Assembly (NCBI GenBank): GCA_037176905.1
Contig: JBBBWG010027668.1
Coordinates: forward strand, 1-37,829
Source of the DNA: Azolla pinnata
Lineage: Eukaryota; Streptophyta; Polypodiopsida; Salviniales; Salviniaceae
Direction: 5' to 3'
Length of the DNA: 37,829 nt
This document shows, in pieces, positions 24,001 through 35,118 of this stretch. How positions within the stretch are numbered: position 1 is the first letter of the stretch; every line of letters begins with the position of its first letter. A program made the position numbers and the translations under genes. Below the pieces are notes generated by a model that worked only from the letters and a program-made list of their open reading frames with translations, was not told the DNA's origin and ran no database searches.

Positions 24001-25561
24001 GGTCAATTAACCAAGGATTAAAATTTTCAAATAATGTCTAAGTTAGAACCATTTGGCTTTAAGAATGTAATGGTCAAATCACAATGGTTTTTGGATGGTC
24101 ATGGTAATAGCAATGTGGCTCCTAATACGTTAGAATACTTAGAAGCCATATAAAGTATACGCATCTGAAACTTGATACACTATTTACTCTTGATAGAAAA
24201 CCAATGATCTAAAGTGCATAGTTACTGTCGGAAAATGAATGTTTCCATTGTATATATGCCGTTGGTATGTTTTACAAGGTAACTGGTGTGAAGCAGGCTG
24301 TATAGTGTTCATGTGTAAAACATTTTTGTAGAAATGTTTTACAAACTGCAAGGCCCTAATTTCTTTTTGGCGATGTGAAGGAAGAGGCAATGTTTATAAA
24401 TACAGGATAATAGCCATTATCTCAATGTAGAGGTTGTCACTATTCCTGTAACCAAAAATCAAAACATTAGTAACCATCTCTACCATGTCTCTTGTGATGT
24501 CAACTAAGATTCCTTGATACCTTGGGTCGTCTTAAACGTTTGTGGGAAGAGAATATTTGATTCCATCTATGCCAGGAATGCATTTTCCAAACGTGAGGGA
24601 TGATTATAATTAGTCTTCAAGGGGACCATGCGGTTCTTTAAGGTCGGTGATTCTTGTGTCATGTTGACCCAACGCATGTATGAAACTCACTGGCATGACC
24701 AATGGTCACCTAGACATGTTTTTATTCGGTACTAGCTGGTTTTTTGGCACTCAGTGATGTCCTTATGGAAGGATCTCTGCTTATATTCATCACTGATGTC
24801 TCTCTGAAAGAGGTGGTCTCCTTCTTACCTTGATCCTAGTACCATCAGCAGGTCTTTGCTCAAGAAGCCAGAGATTTGACCTTCATAATATGAGGTATTG
24901 TTTCACAACATTAGATACTGGAGCCTATTGTAAGTCACTACTTTTTTGGAGTATGTAGGTTAAAAAAAATGGATTAGGAAACTATTGGAACTATACTTTG
25001 CAGGTATTATTTCCTTGGAGGTCTTGTGTTGCCTTCTATGCCGTTCATACATGACCTTAGAGGATTTATTCCAGAACATGACCTTGTGGTTGGGAGGAAA
25101 CATGGGTTATTTGTATAAATTTTCATGCTGTTTTAATATATGCTCTGCTTTTACTAAGAGAGAGAGAGAGAGAGAGAGAGGAACATTGCAATCAATCCAT
25201 TATAATCTTAGATTGTTGTGATCAGACAACATATGAGAACTTCCGGTATCGCTATTATGAGAACGAGGAGAACCCCTATGACAAGGGTGCAATTCGCAAC
25301 TATGGGGAGGTCTTTTGCACCAGAATTCCGCCATCCAAAATTATCGGCAGGCAACAACATGATGAAGATATGGGTAACAGAACAGTAGTTGATAACAGAA
25401 GGCATGCTCATGGTGATGACATAGAATTGGGGAGTAAAAACAATCAGGAAAACAGCGGTTTTAGTCAATCAGATGAAGGGCTCAGATATGATGTTAATAA
25501 TGGCCATGTGTATCCTTTGCCGATGGGCATTCACCCACATCCTACCAGGCCTTACCTATAG
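21012..25561 (+). CDS. DHHC-type protein S-acyltransferase (palmitoyltransferase)
   Basis: The enzyme transfers palmitate to cysteines of target proteins at endomembranes or the plasma membrane. Exons: 21012-21053, 22709-22891, 23160-23423, 23653-23889, 25226-25561. All junctions are GT-AG and phase 0, giving 353 residues, normal for plant PATs. Four membrane spans fit at about 30-49, 64-83, 168-188 and 212-238. The cysteine-rich domain sits in exon 3 (Cys126-Cys160). DPG is at 87-89, DHHC at 151-154 with Cys154 as the acyl-accepting residue, and TTYE, the TTxE motif, at 243-246. The C-terminal tail (about 280-353) is polar and variable. Exon 1 (14 Arg-rich codons) is the least certain part: it ends in AGT before GTAAGT and joins in phase, but an in-frame ATG at 22694 just before the exon 2 acceptor is an alternative start if that intron is retained or an alternative promoter is used. 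Family assignment is firm; substrate unknown. Confidence 0.94.
21271..21727 (+). repeat. diverged ~190-bp tandem repeat in S-acyltransferase intron 1
   Basis: Two and a partial copy: about 21271-21466, 21467-21651 and 21652-21727. Shared blocks include GGATGGAAGGGC.T..ATCTAAT, ACTATAACTTCTT followed by a TGGTAT-like end, and a start like TTAAGAGATTAGAAAT. The rest of the 1.65-kb intron (21054-22708) shows no recognisable gene. Confidence 0.65.
23890..25225 (+). other. S-acyltransferase intron 4
   Basis: A 1.3-kb intron between the exon ending in ACAAATCAG and the one starting ACAACATATGAG. It contains an (AG)n tract at about 25157-25181, roughly 45 bp before the acceptor. No other feature recognised. 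Confidence 0.7.
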
Positions 25562-27182
25562 TCAGTTCTGAAGAAGAAAGTAAAGGTATAACTTCTCACA
25601 AGTGGAAACCGATCAAAGAGACTTGAGCCGACATGTTTTCAATTCGTTCGAAGTTGTATGATTAACGACCCGCTTTGTGTGCAGCCGTGAGTTCCAAAGA
25701 CTTGTATTCATTCATTCATTCAAAATAGGCTTTGAACCAGTTTGTCATGGAGCGGGGAATGTGACCAAATTGGTGGAGATATATACATCTATCTATATAT
25801 ATATATATGTCTCACCTACATTTCGGAAGCTTCTGTATAAAAAGCACCTGAAAAGACCTTCCTGATTCGATGATATTTTCAACTTGTAACAACATTGTAT
25901 TCCATTCTTTGGGACCTTTTGCTATTGAAGCTTTATTCTGCTGATGAGTTTGCCTTGTGGAAGAAAGGAAGGAATTCAAAGTGATGCTAGTGACATGTGT
26001 TGGGCATGTGAACGAAATGCTCGCTGAAACTGATTTTGTACACACTGGATGAGAGACTCAGCGAAACTGGGATCTCAATATGAAGAGGGAATCATGATGG
26101 ATTCAATGTAAAAGCAAGTATCGGAAGTTGCAATGCTTGCTTCTAACTTCAACTCCATTGATCGATAACTAAAAACTAAGGGCTATAGCTAAAGATGGAG
26201 AAAGAAGCAGCATTCTTCTGTGTCCATGAGGAGAGATCTCATATGAGGCGTGTGATTCAAAATGCATCACAGGTTCACTGAGGATTCAGAAATGAGGTGA
26301 TCATTGTTGACTAATTTTGACAGAATGTTGAACAAGCGATCGGTGCTCTGCTAACTGCCAGTATTTTGCTAATACAGATCGGCTCTCGATTCCTCTCTCT
26401 GTGCTCCTCTATCGCATTTGCCAACCGTGTCACCGGTTTTCTAGCCTTTGGAAGTGATTGTATGAGCTGGAAAACCTTGCCCTTTTTCCGTTTTCGGAAA
26501 TCATGGCGAGTTTTTCTGTTTCATTGCGATCGAGGCTGTTAGCAGGCAAGAATATAGCGTATCAGCTTGAATGCGAACATAACCATTAAACCGGGTCGAA
26601 GTGGGTTAGAAGTTTGTAGGGGCTTGATTCGGATTGGGCTCGAGTTAAAAAAAAAACAAAAAAAAACTCTTCGATTACTTAGGGTTTCTTCCAGTTTGGT
26701 TGTGAAACCATTCCAGTTCAGTGCCAATCATCAAGTGTATCATTTCCAAGCCCTAATTGCACTTGCTCTTTAAGTGCATTTAGTTAGGGACGAAGAAGAC
26801 ATGATAGCCTCAGACATGGCTAGCCCAAGTTGATTAGTTTTTTGTTTTTTTCCCCAAAAAACTCCTTCCATTAGTAATACAAACTTCACAAATACAGAAC
26901 CGGTGAGGAGAGGTACAAACTTGTTTTCCAGGATCACACTCAAAATACACTCAAAATGAAGCTTGTGAAGATTGGGAGAACCCAGCCTCCCACGCTGATA
27001 AGTTATCGACGCATAAGATCGATAGCCTAAAGCGGTGATCTAAATCTATCTATCTGGGTTTCTATCCATCCATATATGGGCATCTGCACGATCGTGTACC
27101 TCACAAATGACAAACTGCTTCTAAACATGACCACCAGCAACGTGGGCCTTCGGCCGCCGAAGAAGCCAAAAGTCTGAGTGAG
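25562..27182. other. 3' UTR and intergenic region downstream of the S-acyltransferase
   Basis: The 3' UTR starts after the TAG at 25561; its end is not clear. An (AT)n tract lies at about 25794-25808. Up to 27182 I see no gene on either strand; the short open frames have no recognisable motifs. Confidence 0.45.
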
Positions 27183-27190
27183 CACATATA

Positions 27191-27222
<32 letters not shown>

Positions 27223-27740
27223 ACATGATGCTATGCTTGTAACATGATCATGGGTCTGATTGGTGGCATCAACCATTCTACAAGCATCATGTGGGACTCC
27301 TGATGACCATGATGCTGATGGTGGTGATGGTGGTGATGGTGATGATGACGATGGTGGTGGTGGTGATGATGGTGGTGATAGTGATGGTGATGATGGTGGT
27401 GCTGATGGTGATCATGATGGCAGTGATGGTGATGATGGTGGCAGTGATGGTGATGATGGTGGTGGTGATGGCAGTGATGGTGATGATGGTGACGATGGTG
27501 GCAGTGATGGTGATGATGGTGGTGATGATGTCCGTGATGGTGATGATGGTGTGATGGTGATGATGGTGGTGATGATGTCCGTGATGGTGATGATGGTGGT
27601 GATGGTGATGATGGCATTGCTGGTCATGATGACGGTGATGGTAGTGATGGTGGTTATGATGGTTGACAGCGATGGTGATGATGATGATGGCAACGGTGGT
27701 GATGATGGCGATGATGATGATGCTGACGGTGGCCAAATTA
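27183..27740. repeat. (AT)n tract followed by a GATGGT/GATGAT trinucleotide-hexanucleotide array
   Basis: (AT)n lies at about 27186-27222. From about 27299 to 27735 the plus strand consists of GATGGT, GATGAT, CAGTGATGG and related words. Because the repeat lacks stops in several frames it yields long Asp/Gly-rich (plus) and His-rich (minus) open frames of 80-160 codons. These are composition artefacts, so I do not call them genes. Confidence 0.9.
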
Positions 27741-28149
27741 TGTGATATGCGATGGATCTATCATCGTTCATGCGTTGTCAGTATAAGGTGCCACATCAAA
27801 ACATGTGGATCTGACTCGACCATCGGAGATTACTGCTTGGGCAGCGATGGTTTCGCACCTTGTATTCTTTTGTTTTTCTTTTTGTTGTTTTTCTCCGCCC
27901 TCCTGCAGCATTGATCTTGCCGATTGGCTCAGAACATTGCCGAATTGGCTACAATAACCCGGATGGGTAAACCATATACATTGCGTTGTGGCCACGAACG
28001 ACTAAGGAGGTGGGAAAAATGGCCACATTCTTCTGTATCTCAAACAGGTGAGAATGATACCATTGGTTTTATAAAACCTGTCACGGGCTGAGTGATCAGA
28101 AACGCTACTTTCGGAACCAGCGACATGGGTCTTTCGCCTTGGCCTGTGA
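27741..28149. other. non-repetitive spacer between two simple-sequence arrays
   Basis: About 400 bp of ordinary complexity sequence between the GATGGT array and the CATA/CACA array. No gene, promoter or element recognised. Confidence 0.45.
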
Positions 28150-29370
28150 TTGTGCATGCATACAATGGTTTCGATGCATACATCGGCATGGGCCATCATA
28201 CACACACATGTAGAGATGTGATCATGAGCACATACACACAACACACACACACTCACAACATACATACATACATACATACACACATACTTTCCACATTTGC
28301 ACACACATACATGCATGCATACATACATACGTACATACACCACACATGCATACATCATACGGACGTTCACCATACCCAAATGCACACGTACATGCATGCA
28401 TACATACACACGTACACCATACACACATACGTACGCACATCATACGTACATACGCACATACACCCTACGTACGTACGTACATACATCAACATACATACGT
28501 ACATACATCATACATACGGACATACATCATACACAAATGCACACGTACATGCATGCATACATACACACATACACCATACATCATACACAAATGCATACGT
28601 ACACACATACACACATACGCACACATATCGACATACACATACACGCACACATACTTTCACACATACACACACATACACACATACACACACATACGCTCAT
28701 GCATACGTACATGCACGCATTCATACACGCACATCACAGGGACATACATCATACACGAATGCATGCATACATACATACTCACATATACACACGCATACAC
28801 ATACGCACGCATACATACACGCATATGCATACATACATACACACACATGCATACATTCATGCACTCGTAATGCATGCACACATACACACACACACATCAT
28901 ACGGGCATAGATCATTCACAAATGCATACATACATACATACTCACATATACACACGCATACACACATACGCACGCAGACACACATGCATGCATGCATGCA
29001 TACATACATACAATACACACATGCACACATACATACATACACACACATAGACGTACATACACACATCGACACATACACACACATAGACGTACATACACAC
29101 ATCGACACATGCACACACACATAGACGTACATACACACATAGACACATAGACACACGCGCACATACATACATGCATGCACACACGTATCCACATGCATAC
29201 ATACATGCATGCACACACGTATACATACACATGCATACATACATACATACATACATGCACACACATACACGCACATACGCACATAGACACATAGACGCAC
29301 ACACACATACATGCATGTACACGCACGCACACATACATGCATGTACACGCATGCGCATCGCATGCATGCA
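28150..29370. repeat. TACA/CACA/TGCA tetranucleotide array, reverse-complement type of the 10970-12056 array
   Basis: About 1.2 kb of TACA, CACA, CATA, TGCA and CGTA words. It is the same vocabulary as the array at 10970-12056 read on the other strand, so the two form a loose inverted pair about 16 kb apart. It has internal higher-order units, for example a ~42-bp unit containing CACATAGACGTACATACACA repeated about three times near 29040-29140. Long His/Thr/Tyr- or Cys/Val/Met-rich open frames on both strands are repeat artefacts. Confidence 0.92.
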
Positions 29371-29606
29371 CACATCGTTCCAGACATGTGATGGCATGCC
29401 ATGACATGACATGCCATGCCATGCCACGACATGCCATGACATGCCATGCCATGCCATGCATGCATGATGTGTGTGTTGGCATGTGAGCCCCATCTCCATC
29501 TCCATCTCCATCTCCATCTGCTTCTGCAGAAGGAAGAAGGAAGAAGGAAGAAGGAAGAAGGAAGAAGGAAGAAGAGTACACACACACACATATATATATA
29601 TATATT
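29371..29606. repeat. cluster of different microsatellites
   Basis: Four neighbouring simple repeats: CATGC/CATGA pentamers (about 29391-29462), CCATCT hexamers (29490-29519), a 7-bp GAAGGAA-type repeat (29529-29575), and (AC)n joined to (AT)n (about 29577-29605). Confidence 0.9.
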
Positions 29607-30250
29607 CTATGGTGCGAGGACTGTAGCCTTTTGCAGAGCGAGATATGCTGTCTGAGCCAGGAAAGGACTCCATGGATTCTCCCCCTCCTCTCCCATCATC
29701 ATCACCATCCGCTGCTCCTGCCCTGTGAAGCAAAGAAGCCCACCATGCTCCCCCTTCTTCCCCTGCCTTAGGGTTTCTAGATTCTTAGGGTTTCCTTCCC
29801 TCCTGGTAGTAGTTCCTTAGGGTTTCCTTCTCCCTCCTCCCTTTCTCCTGGTAGCTTTTGGAGTGCATTTTCCGGCTTCCTCTCTCCGCCTCTGTGAGAT
29901 TTGTGCTCCCCTGGCAGCATTTTGGGGGGGGGGGAGAGGGAGGGGGGTTTCATGATTTTGGGGGCTTTGCATTTGGGGGTTTCATGATTCTGGGCGCTTT
30001 CCCTACCTGCTAGGGTTTGCCTCGGCGTTTTGCCCGTCACAGTTTTGAAAATTAGGGTTTTCCTCTTCTACCTGGGTGAAATTTACGATTTTGTCGACTC
30101 AGGGGGGACTCAGATTAGGGTTCTCGTTCTCAGCCCCAGGATCTGGTACGGAGAAATTTTTGCCATTTTGTCCCGTCTTCAGATCCTTTTCCAGGATCTG
30201 GGTCGTAATCAATTTTCTGTGCGCAGGGTTCCCAAACCGGGGTTTCCTCC
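29607..30250 (+). promoter_or_regulatory. promoter and 5' leader of the LC8-like gene, telo-box rich
   Basis: A TC-rich region with five exact AGGGTTT telo-boxes at 29770, 29787, 29819, 30012 and 30054, elements common near the start of plant housekeeping genes. A G-rich run (11 Gs at 29924-29934, then GAGGGAGGGGGG-like sequence to 29947) could form a G-quadruplex in the leader. A CAG at 30226-30228 with pyrimidines before it could be the acceptor of a 5' UTR intron, but I cannot fix its donor. Several upstream ATGs occur (for example 29647 and 29671), so the transcript start probably lies further right. Confidence 0.5.
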
Positions 30251-33200
30251 ATGGATTCCGGACATGCTAGAGCTGCTAGCCTGATGAATGCAGCTATGAG
30301 AAACAGATTTGCTGCGAGGATTCAGAAATACGAAGCCAAAGTTAGGCAAGGGAAGGTGCAACAGAGGGATCAACACCCTAATCCCGATCTGGTCCGAGAA
30401 GAGAAGCAAGCTGCTTCCATATCAGAGAAGATGATGATGGTTCCCGAGAAAGTGGTAGCTTCAGAAAGTAGATTCGAGAAAGAAGAGGAATTGAATGGCA
30501 AAAAGCATCAGAAGCATCGGGAAGAAGATGAAGTTGTAGAGGAAAAAGGTTATTACTTCCAACATGAACAGGCGCTGAAAGGCTTTTTATCAGATAAAGA
30601 TGTCTTTAGCAACCATAGCAACAACAAAAAGAAGAACCATGCCGTGGAAGACTTACCAGAACATCACAAGGAAATCATATGCGGGATGTTAGAAAGATCA
30701 TGTTCATTATCATCCTCCAGGATGAAGAGTAATAATGTGAAAGGGTTGGATGGGGTGGAAATGAACCCTAATTTCCCACCCATGGAAATCAACCCCAAAT
30801 TTCGAGCCATGGAAGTGGACCCTAAGTTCCTACCCATGGAAATGAACCCCAAATTCCTACCGATGGAAATGAACTCATTGGATTCGCCACCGGATCGGGT
30901 CTATGAAGAAGTTACACCACAGATTGATATAGATGCTTTGGCTAATGAGCTTCGGGTACGGATAAAAGCAGCAGATATGTCTCTATCAATGCAAGAACAT
31001 GCCTTTCGGTGTGCAAGAGCTTGTTTGGATCACCTGGGCAAGCTTCAAAGTAAACTTATTGCCCACACTTTGAAAAAGGTTAGTATCTGCCTTAAACCAT
31101 GCTTTCACGTATGTATATTCTCTTGACTAGGTTTTCAGAGGTTGCTTTGGTAAGGGTAGGCTCATCAACTATTGAATGTCTTTTAAACATGCTTTTGTAC
31201 CACATGTTGACCGTTATATGGTTAATGACTAGCTGTTATTACTTTAAGAACATCAGTATCTATATTAGGTGACCTCTAAAAACGATTTTGAATGTATGTT
31301 CATACGTGTATATGTGATGTCTTGTGTGTACACTTATAGTATGTGTACATTAGACTGCAGTAGCACGCTCATGTATACAATGGATTTGGTGGATATGAAT
31401 TAGATCACATTTTCTGAATCTAGAACTAGATTTGGTAACTTGGGCATATAACAGCCTTTGTAGAGTAGATCCACTGGGTTCCGGTTGGGATCATCCAACG
31501 TTTTGCTGCTTATCCTATGGGCATTTACATGTCACCAGGAGATATTGTTTTCGGGTGGTATTGTTTAGACATTAACTTGTCAGTAACTTTGCCTCCTAAT
31601 AACTTCATATCGCGTTAGGTCTTTTGAAGTAGAAAATTTTCTCTGTAAATTTCTTCCCAACAGAAATCAGTATTTTTTCTTGTGATTTTCCTAGTTATAC
31701 ATTAGTAGGTTTGTCATACAAGAAGCTACCTTTTTGGGGGTCGAATTTACTATTCAAATCGCTATTTCTTTGATAAATCAGTATTAGAAAACTCCAATTT
31801 TCATCCACCGGTTGTACCCGCCAACCATCTTATGCAAACGGATCCAAGGATGTTATTTTCCTTTGCATAATAATGCATGAACTTCGGTATCAGAATGCTA
31901 TGTTAGAAGGGATGCAAAGTTCCTTGTGGGTTATCGAAGACAGTAGGAACTACTGCAAAGACTGATGATGGGCCACACACTATATGATTGCTAGCAATAT
32001 GCATTCATGGGGACACTGGCTTGTTGTGAGGAAGTTCAATGGGACCTAAAACATTGCAATTAGAGTTAAAGCATGAAGCACTTTTCTGCAAAGAAGAGTT
32101 ACTCGAGTAATAATGATTCAGTTGGAAAACCCTTAAGGTTGAAGAAATCTTTAACTCCGAATTTCTGGCTTAGCCTGGTAAAATCCAGAGTAAATGCAGA
32201 TAGAGCAAAAATGTTAGTACTTAGATCAGGAACAGTGTACCAGGAAAAGATGACTTTGATTGGAAGTTATTCTTTACTTTGGAAAAGAAAGAACAAGATA
32301 CATTTAAGTTCTGGAAGGACATTGATTAATGTAAGTGACAAAGATGAATATAAGGCAAATAAACAGAACAGAAACGCTGCTAAGGACTGCCCCATGATAT
32401 CTTTGATGAACGGCTAAACTGTGAAAGCATGTAGTGTGTGGACCTGGTTGCAAAGTCTGTGCTCATTGACAGGGAATATGACCCTGTTATTTCAGCCCTT
32501 GCTTTTACTATTGTTCCGAAAAGCTATCTTTCTATGCATTCAGTCTATGCAAGGATGTTACAGCTCTCGAAGGTGTGTCTAGACTCTAATTTTTATGAAT
32601 AGAAAAAGACATCGTAACTTTCTTGAATCTTGTATGCATGTTTTCCGGATTCTATTTCAGGGTGATTATCTTCTGAAAGGCCCAATGATCAGAAAATTGA
32701 TTTGGTGCTTGCATTTGTTGGACTTGGTGGGGTTATTAGTAATGTAACAAGAAGTTGAAACGTTCGTAGACATGAATAATCCCTCTAAAAGCTGTACCTG
32801 ACAGACAACTGATGTCATAACTTTCTTGAATCTTGTATCCCATTGTTTTTCAGATTCTCTTTCAGGATGATTATCTTCTGGAAAACCCAATGATATGAAA
32901 AATTATTTAGGGCTGGCATTTAGTGGACTTGATTGGCTTACGGAATTCATGCAACAAGAAGTTGAAAGTTTCAGAGACATGAATAATCCTCTAAAAGTTG
33001 AACCTTACAGACAACTGCCAGGGGAATTATGCACTCTTTATCTATCTAGATTGAACTTGGGAAAGTATAGTTGTGAATTTCTCTGATACCTATCTATCTC
33101 AAAAAAAACTTTTCTGCAGGCAAGAAAATACAAGCTCGATGAAACCAATTCTACTATGCTGTGAATTATGTCCCACCCATATCAATAATGTAAGCTAATG

Positions 33201-35118
33201 GAGTCTCGCATCAATAGTGTAGATTAATGGAAGTCTCGTGTCAATAGTGTAGTCTAATGGAGGTTTCATATTAGTAGTGTAGACTAGTAGAAGTTTCCTA
33301 TCAGTAGTGTAGATTAATAGCAGTCTCATATCAAAGCAGACTAACGTAGATCTAATGGAAATCTCTTATCTATAACGTAGAGTAATGAAAGTTTCATATC
33401 AATGGTGTAGACTGATGGAAGCCTCATATCAATAGTGTTATACTATTGTGTCTACAGTCCAGCAAAATAGCGATATTCTTGCTGCATCTTTCAGTGGCTT
33501 TTCTAATCAGCTGGTTGGCTATATCTGATGCTGTAATTGCAACAGGGTTACCCTGCTTAAAATGCAGAGCTCTACCATAACCATCATTTGAGGGTTTTTT
33601 TCGAGTTAAATACACAACATCCTCATGCTCAGTTGTCATCCCTATACCTGAATGCTGAGAGGGGTTTTGTTTGAATATTCTCAACAAATCTCTTATTTAA
33701 TGAAGTTTGAAGAAACCAATACATCTCTTCATAAACTAAATACTGTTTGGGCGGAGTGTTTGAAGAGGGGGTTCTACATGGCAGTTTTGGTTGGGGAATG
33801 TGCTCACAGTGCTGGTTGTATTATTAGGGTTTCAGTTTCCTTATACGAGATGATTTAAGCTTTATGAATCTGGAATTATGTGTCAGTGACTTCCAGGGTA
33901 TTTGTTCACTTTTCGGAAGATTTTCTCTTGGTGCGAATACTTTAGCTATAAATTCGTGGTATCAACCACTGTTTCTAATTGCTGTTTGGAAGCTTGAATG
34001 ACCAGTAATATGATTAACTAGAGGTACAGTAGAGGTTCCTTCTCGAATGTGAAATTATGTCTTAGTGACTTTTTAAAATTTCTTTTGCGTTCAAAACTTT
34101 AGCTACGGAGTCATGGTTTTAACCATTCCTTTTAATTTTCTGTGTGAATGAAACTGATAGGATCAAACAAGGCTACAGTAGATTAGTCGATTAGTCATAG
34201 TTTGCATGGATATTGGGCTGGAGAGTAGTGGGGCCTTTTCCTCCATGTAAAAGGATTTTCTGTTTTTGTGAAAGCTGGAATGCAAGTTGGCTGGCAAAAA
34301 TACGCACTCCTTCCACGTGATCGGTGCTGGATTACAAATTGGCTGGTAAATTACCAGCAAAGCCTGAGATGTAATGACCATGTTGGTCAAATCAATGATG
34401 CGATTGGCACAGTAATGCCCCATGTCCATCGATAATGTGGGCTTTGATTCTCATGGTTCTGCATTCCGCAAAGTGCAGCTGCAAAGCACATCATCTTATC
34501 TCCTTGATGCTATATGCATTGACCCCCCGCGATTCTTTGTACAGTGGTAGATCTTGGTTTTCGGCATTTCAGGAATCTCTATCAGCATCTTTTGTCCAGC
34601 TTCGCCTTGTGCGGTTTTTTGTACGCAAAGTGGCGATGCATATACACGCTTTCTTAGATCATCTTTGTCTTTGGGCATTTCAGGAATCAGGAAAAGCATC
34701 TGTGGCTCAGCATGGGCATTTGTGTGATTCTTTGTACACATGCGATGCATATATTATATATAGATATGCACTTTTGTAGATCCATCTTTGTGTTTCGGCA
34801 TTTCAAGAATCGGAAAGCATCGATGTTCCAGCTTGGCATCGTGCGATTTTCGTACAAAATGCAGTCCATATATATACATATATATACAACACTCTCTCAA
34901 CTGTTTTTTTCTTTCCTTTTTTGTTGTTGTTGTTGTTGTTGTTGTTGGCATTTCAGGAATTTGACAGCATCTACGGTCCGGCTTGGCATTGCATCGTGGG
35001 CACAAGCTTCGGCTCATTTGTGACTCATTCGCTCGGAGGCTTTGTTTACTTCTCCTTGGACAAGGTCTCTGTTTTGCTGTTCAAGACGACGGTGGAGCCC
35101 GTCGAGAGCACGCGATGA
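30251..35118 (+). CDS. LC8-type dynein light chain-like protein with a long N-terminal extension
   Basis: Two exons, 30251-31078 and 34957-35118, join in phase 0 (AAG then GAATTTGAC) to give 329 residues. Residues ~232-326 are an LC8/DYNLL domain: [18 protein letters not shown] (235-252), then exon 2 with [19 protein letters not shown] (282-300) and [15 protein letters not shown] (305-319). The WHCIVG and FGS.VTH motifs are the core strand and groove of LC8, a dimeric hub that binds short peptides in dynein and many other partners. Canonical LC8 is about 90 residues. Plant LC8-like proteins commonly carry a basic, low-complexity N-terminal extension such as this one. Here it includes four 9-residue repeats at 170-205 ([36 protein letters not shown]). 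The start ATG at 30251 is the first in this frame after the leader. Partners are unknown. Confidence 0.94.
31079..34430 (+). other. LC8-like gene intron, repeat-rich first 3.3 kb
   Basis: The gene has one 3.9-kb intron (31079-34956). It contains a direct tandem duplication of about 200 bp (32614-32812 and 32816-33018; both begin with AACTTTCTTGAATCTTGTAT and include GACATGAATAATCC and CAGACAACTG). A 30-bp minisatellite follows (listed separately). Frames at 32073-32417 and 33424-33687 (minus) have no secure identity and are not called as genes. Confidence 0.6.
33179..33438. repeat. 30-bp minisatellite in the LC8-like gene intron
   Basis: Eight to nine copies of a unit close to TATCAATAGTGTAGACTAAT followed by GGAAGTCTCA, with substitutions and some length changes in every copy. 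Confidence 0.88.
34450..34948 (+). repeat. tandem degenerate copies of the exon 2 acceptor and exon start
   Basis: The true acceptor reads GCATTTCAG before GAATTTGACAGCATCTACGG (exon 2 starts at 34957). Similar blocks occur upstream: GCATTTCAGGAATCTCTATC at 34564, GCATTTCAGGAATCAGGAAA at 34675, and GCATTTCAAGAATCGGAAAG at 34798. A further partial copy, resembling the downstream half of the unit, lies at about 34530-34563. Each is followed by an AGCATC, then a CCAGCTT/GGCTCAGC-like stretch, a GTGCGATTTT/GTGTGATTC-like stretch, and GTACA. Spacing of the AG sites is about 111, 123 and 150 bp. The last interval ends in (TTG)n at 34921-34948, directly before the real acceptor. These are decayed duplicates of the exon start plus acceptor. 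Confidence 0.82.

Noticed and set aside
27231-27771. Asp/Gly-rich and His-rich open frames of up to 161 codons
   Set aside because: They derive entirely from the GATGGT/GATGAT array; open frames exist on both strands with only the repeat composition.
28002-29733. Long overlapping open frames resembling Cys-rich or His-rich proteins
   Set aside because: Same artefact in the second tetranucleotide array and the neighbouring microsatellites.
32073-32600. Possible remnant of a Copia-type LTR element gag region in the LC8-like gene intron
   Set aside because: The resemblance is faint and limited to a short stretch; no terminal repeats, no recognisable pol parts. If real it is an old broken fossil. 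Not called.
33424-33687. 87-codon minus-strand open frame in the LC8-like gene intron
   Set aside because: Composition is protein-like but I recognise no family, and there is no splice partner or promoter signal.
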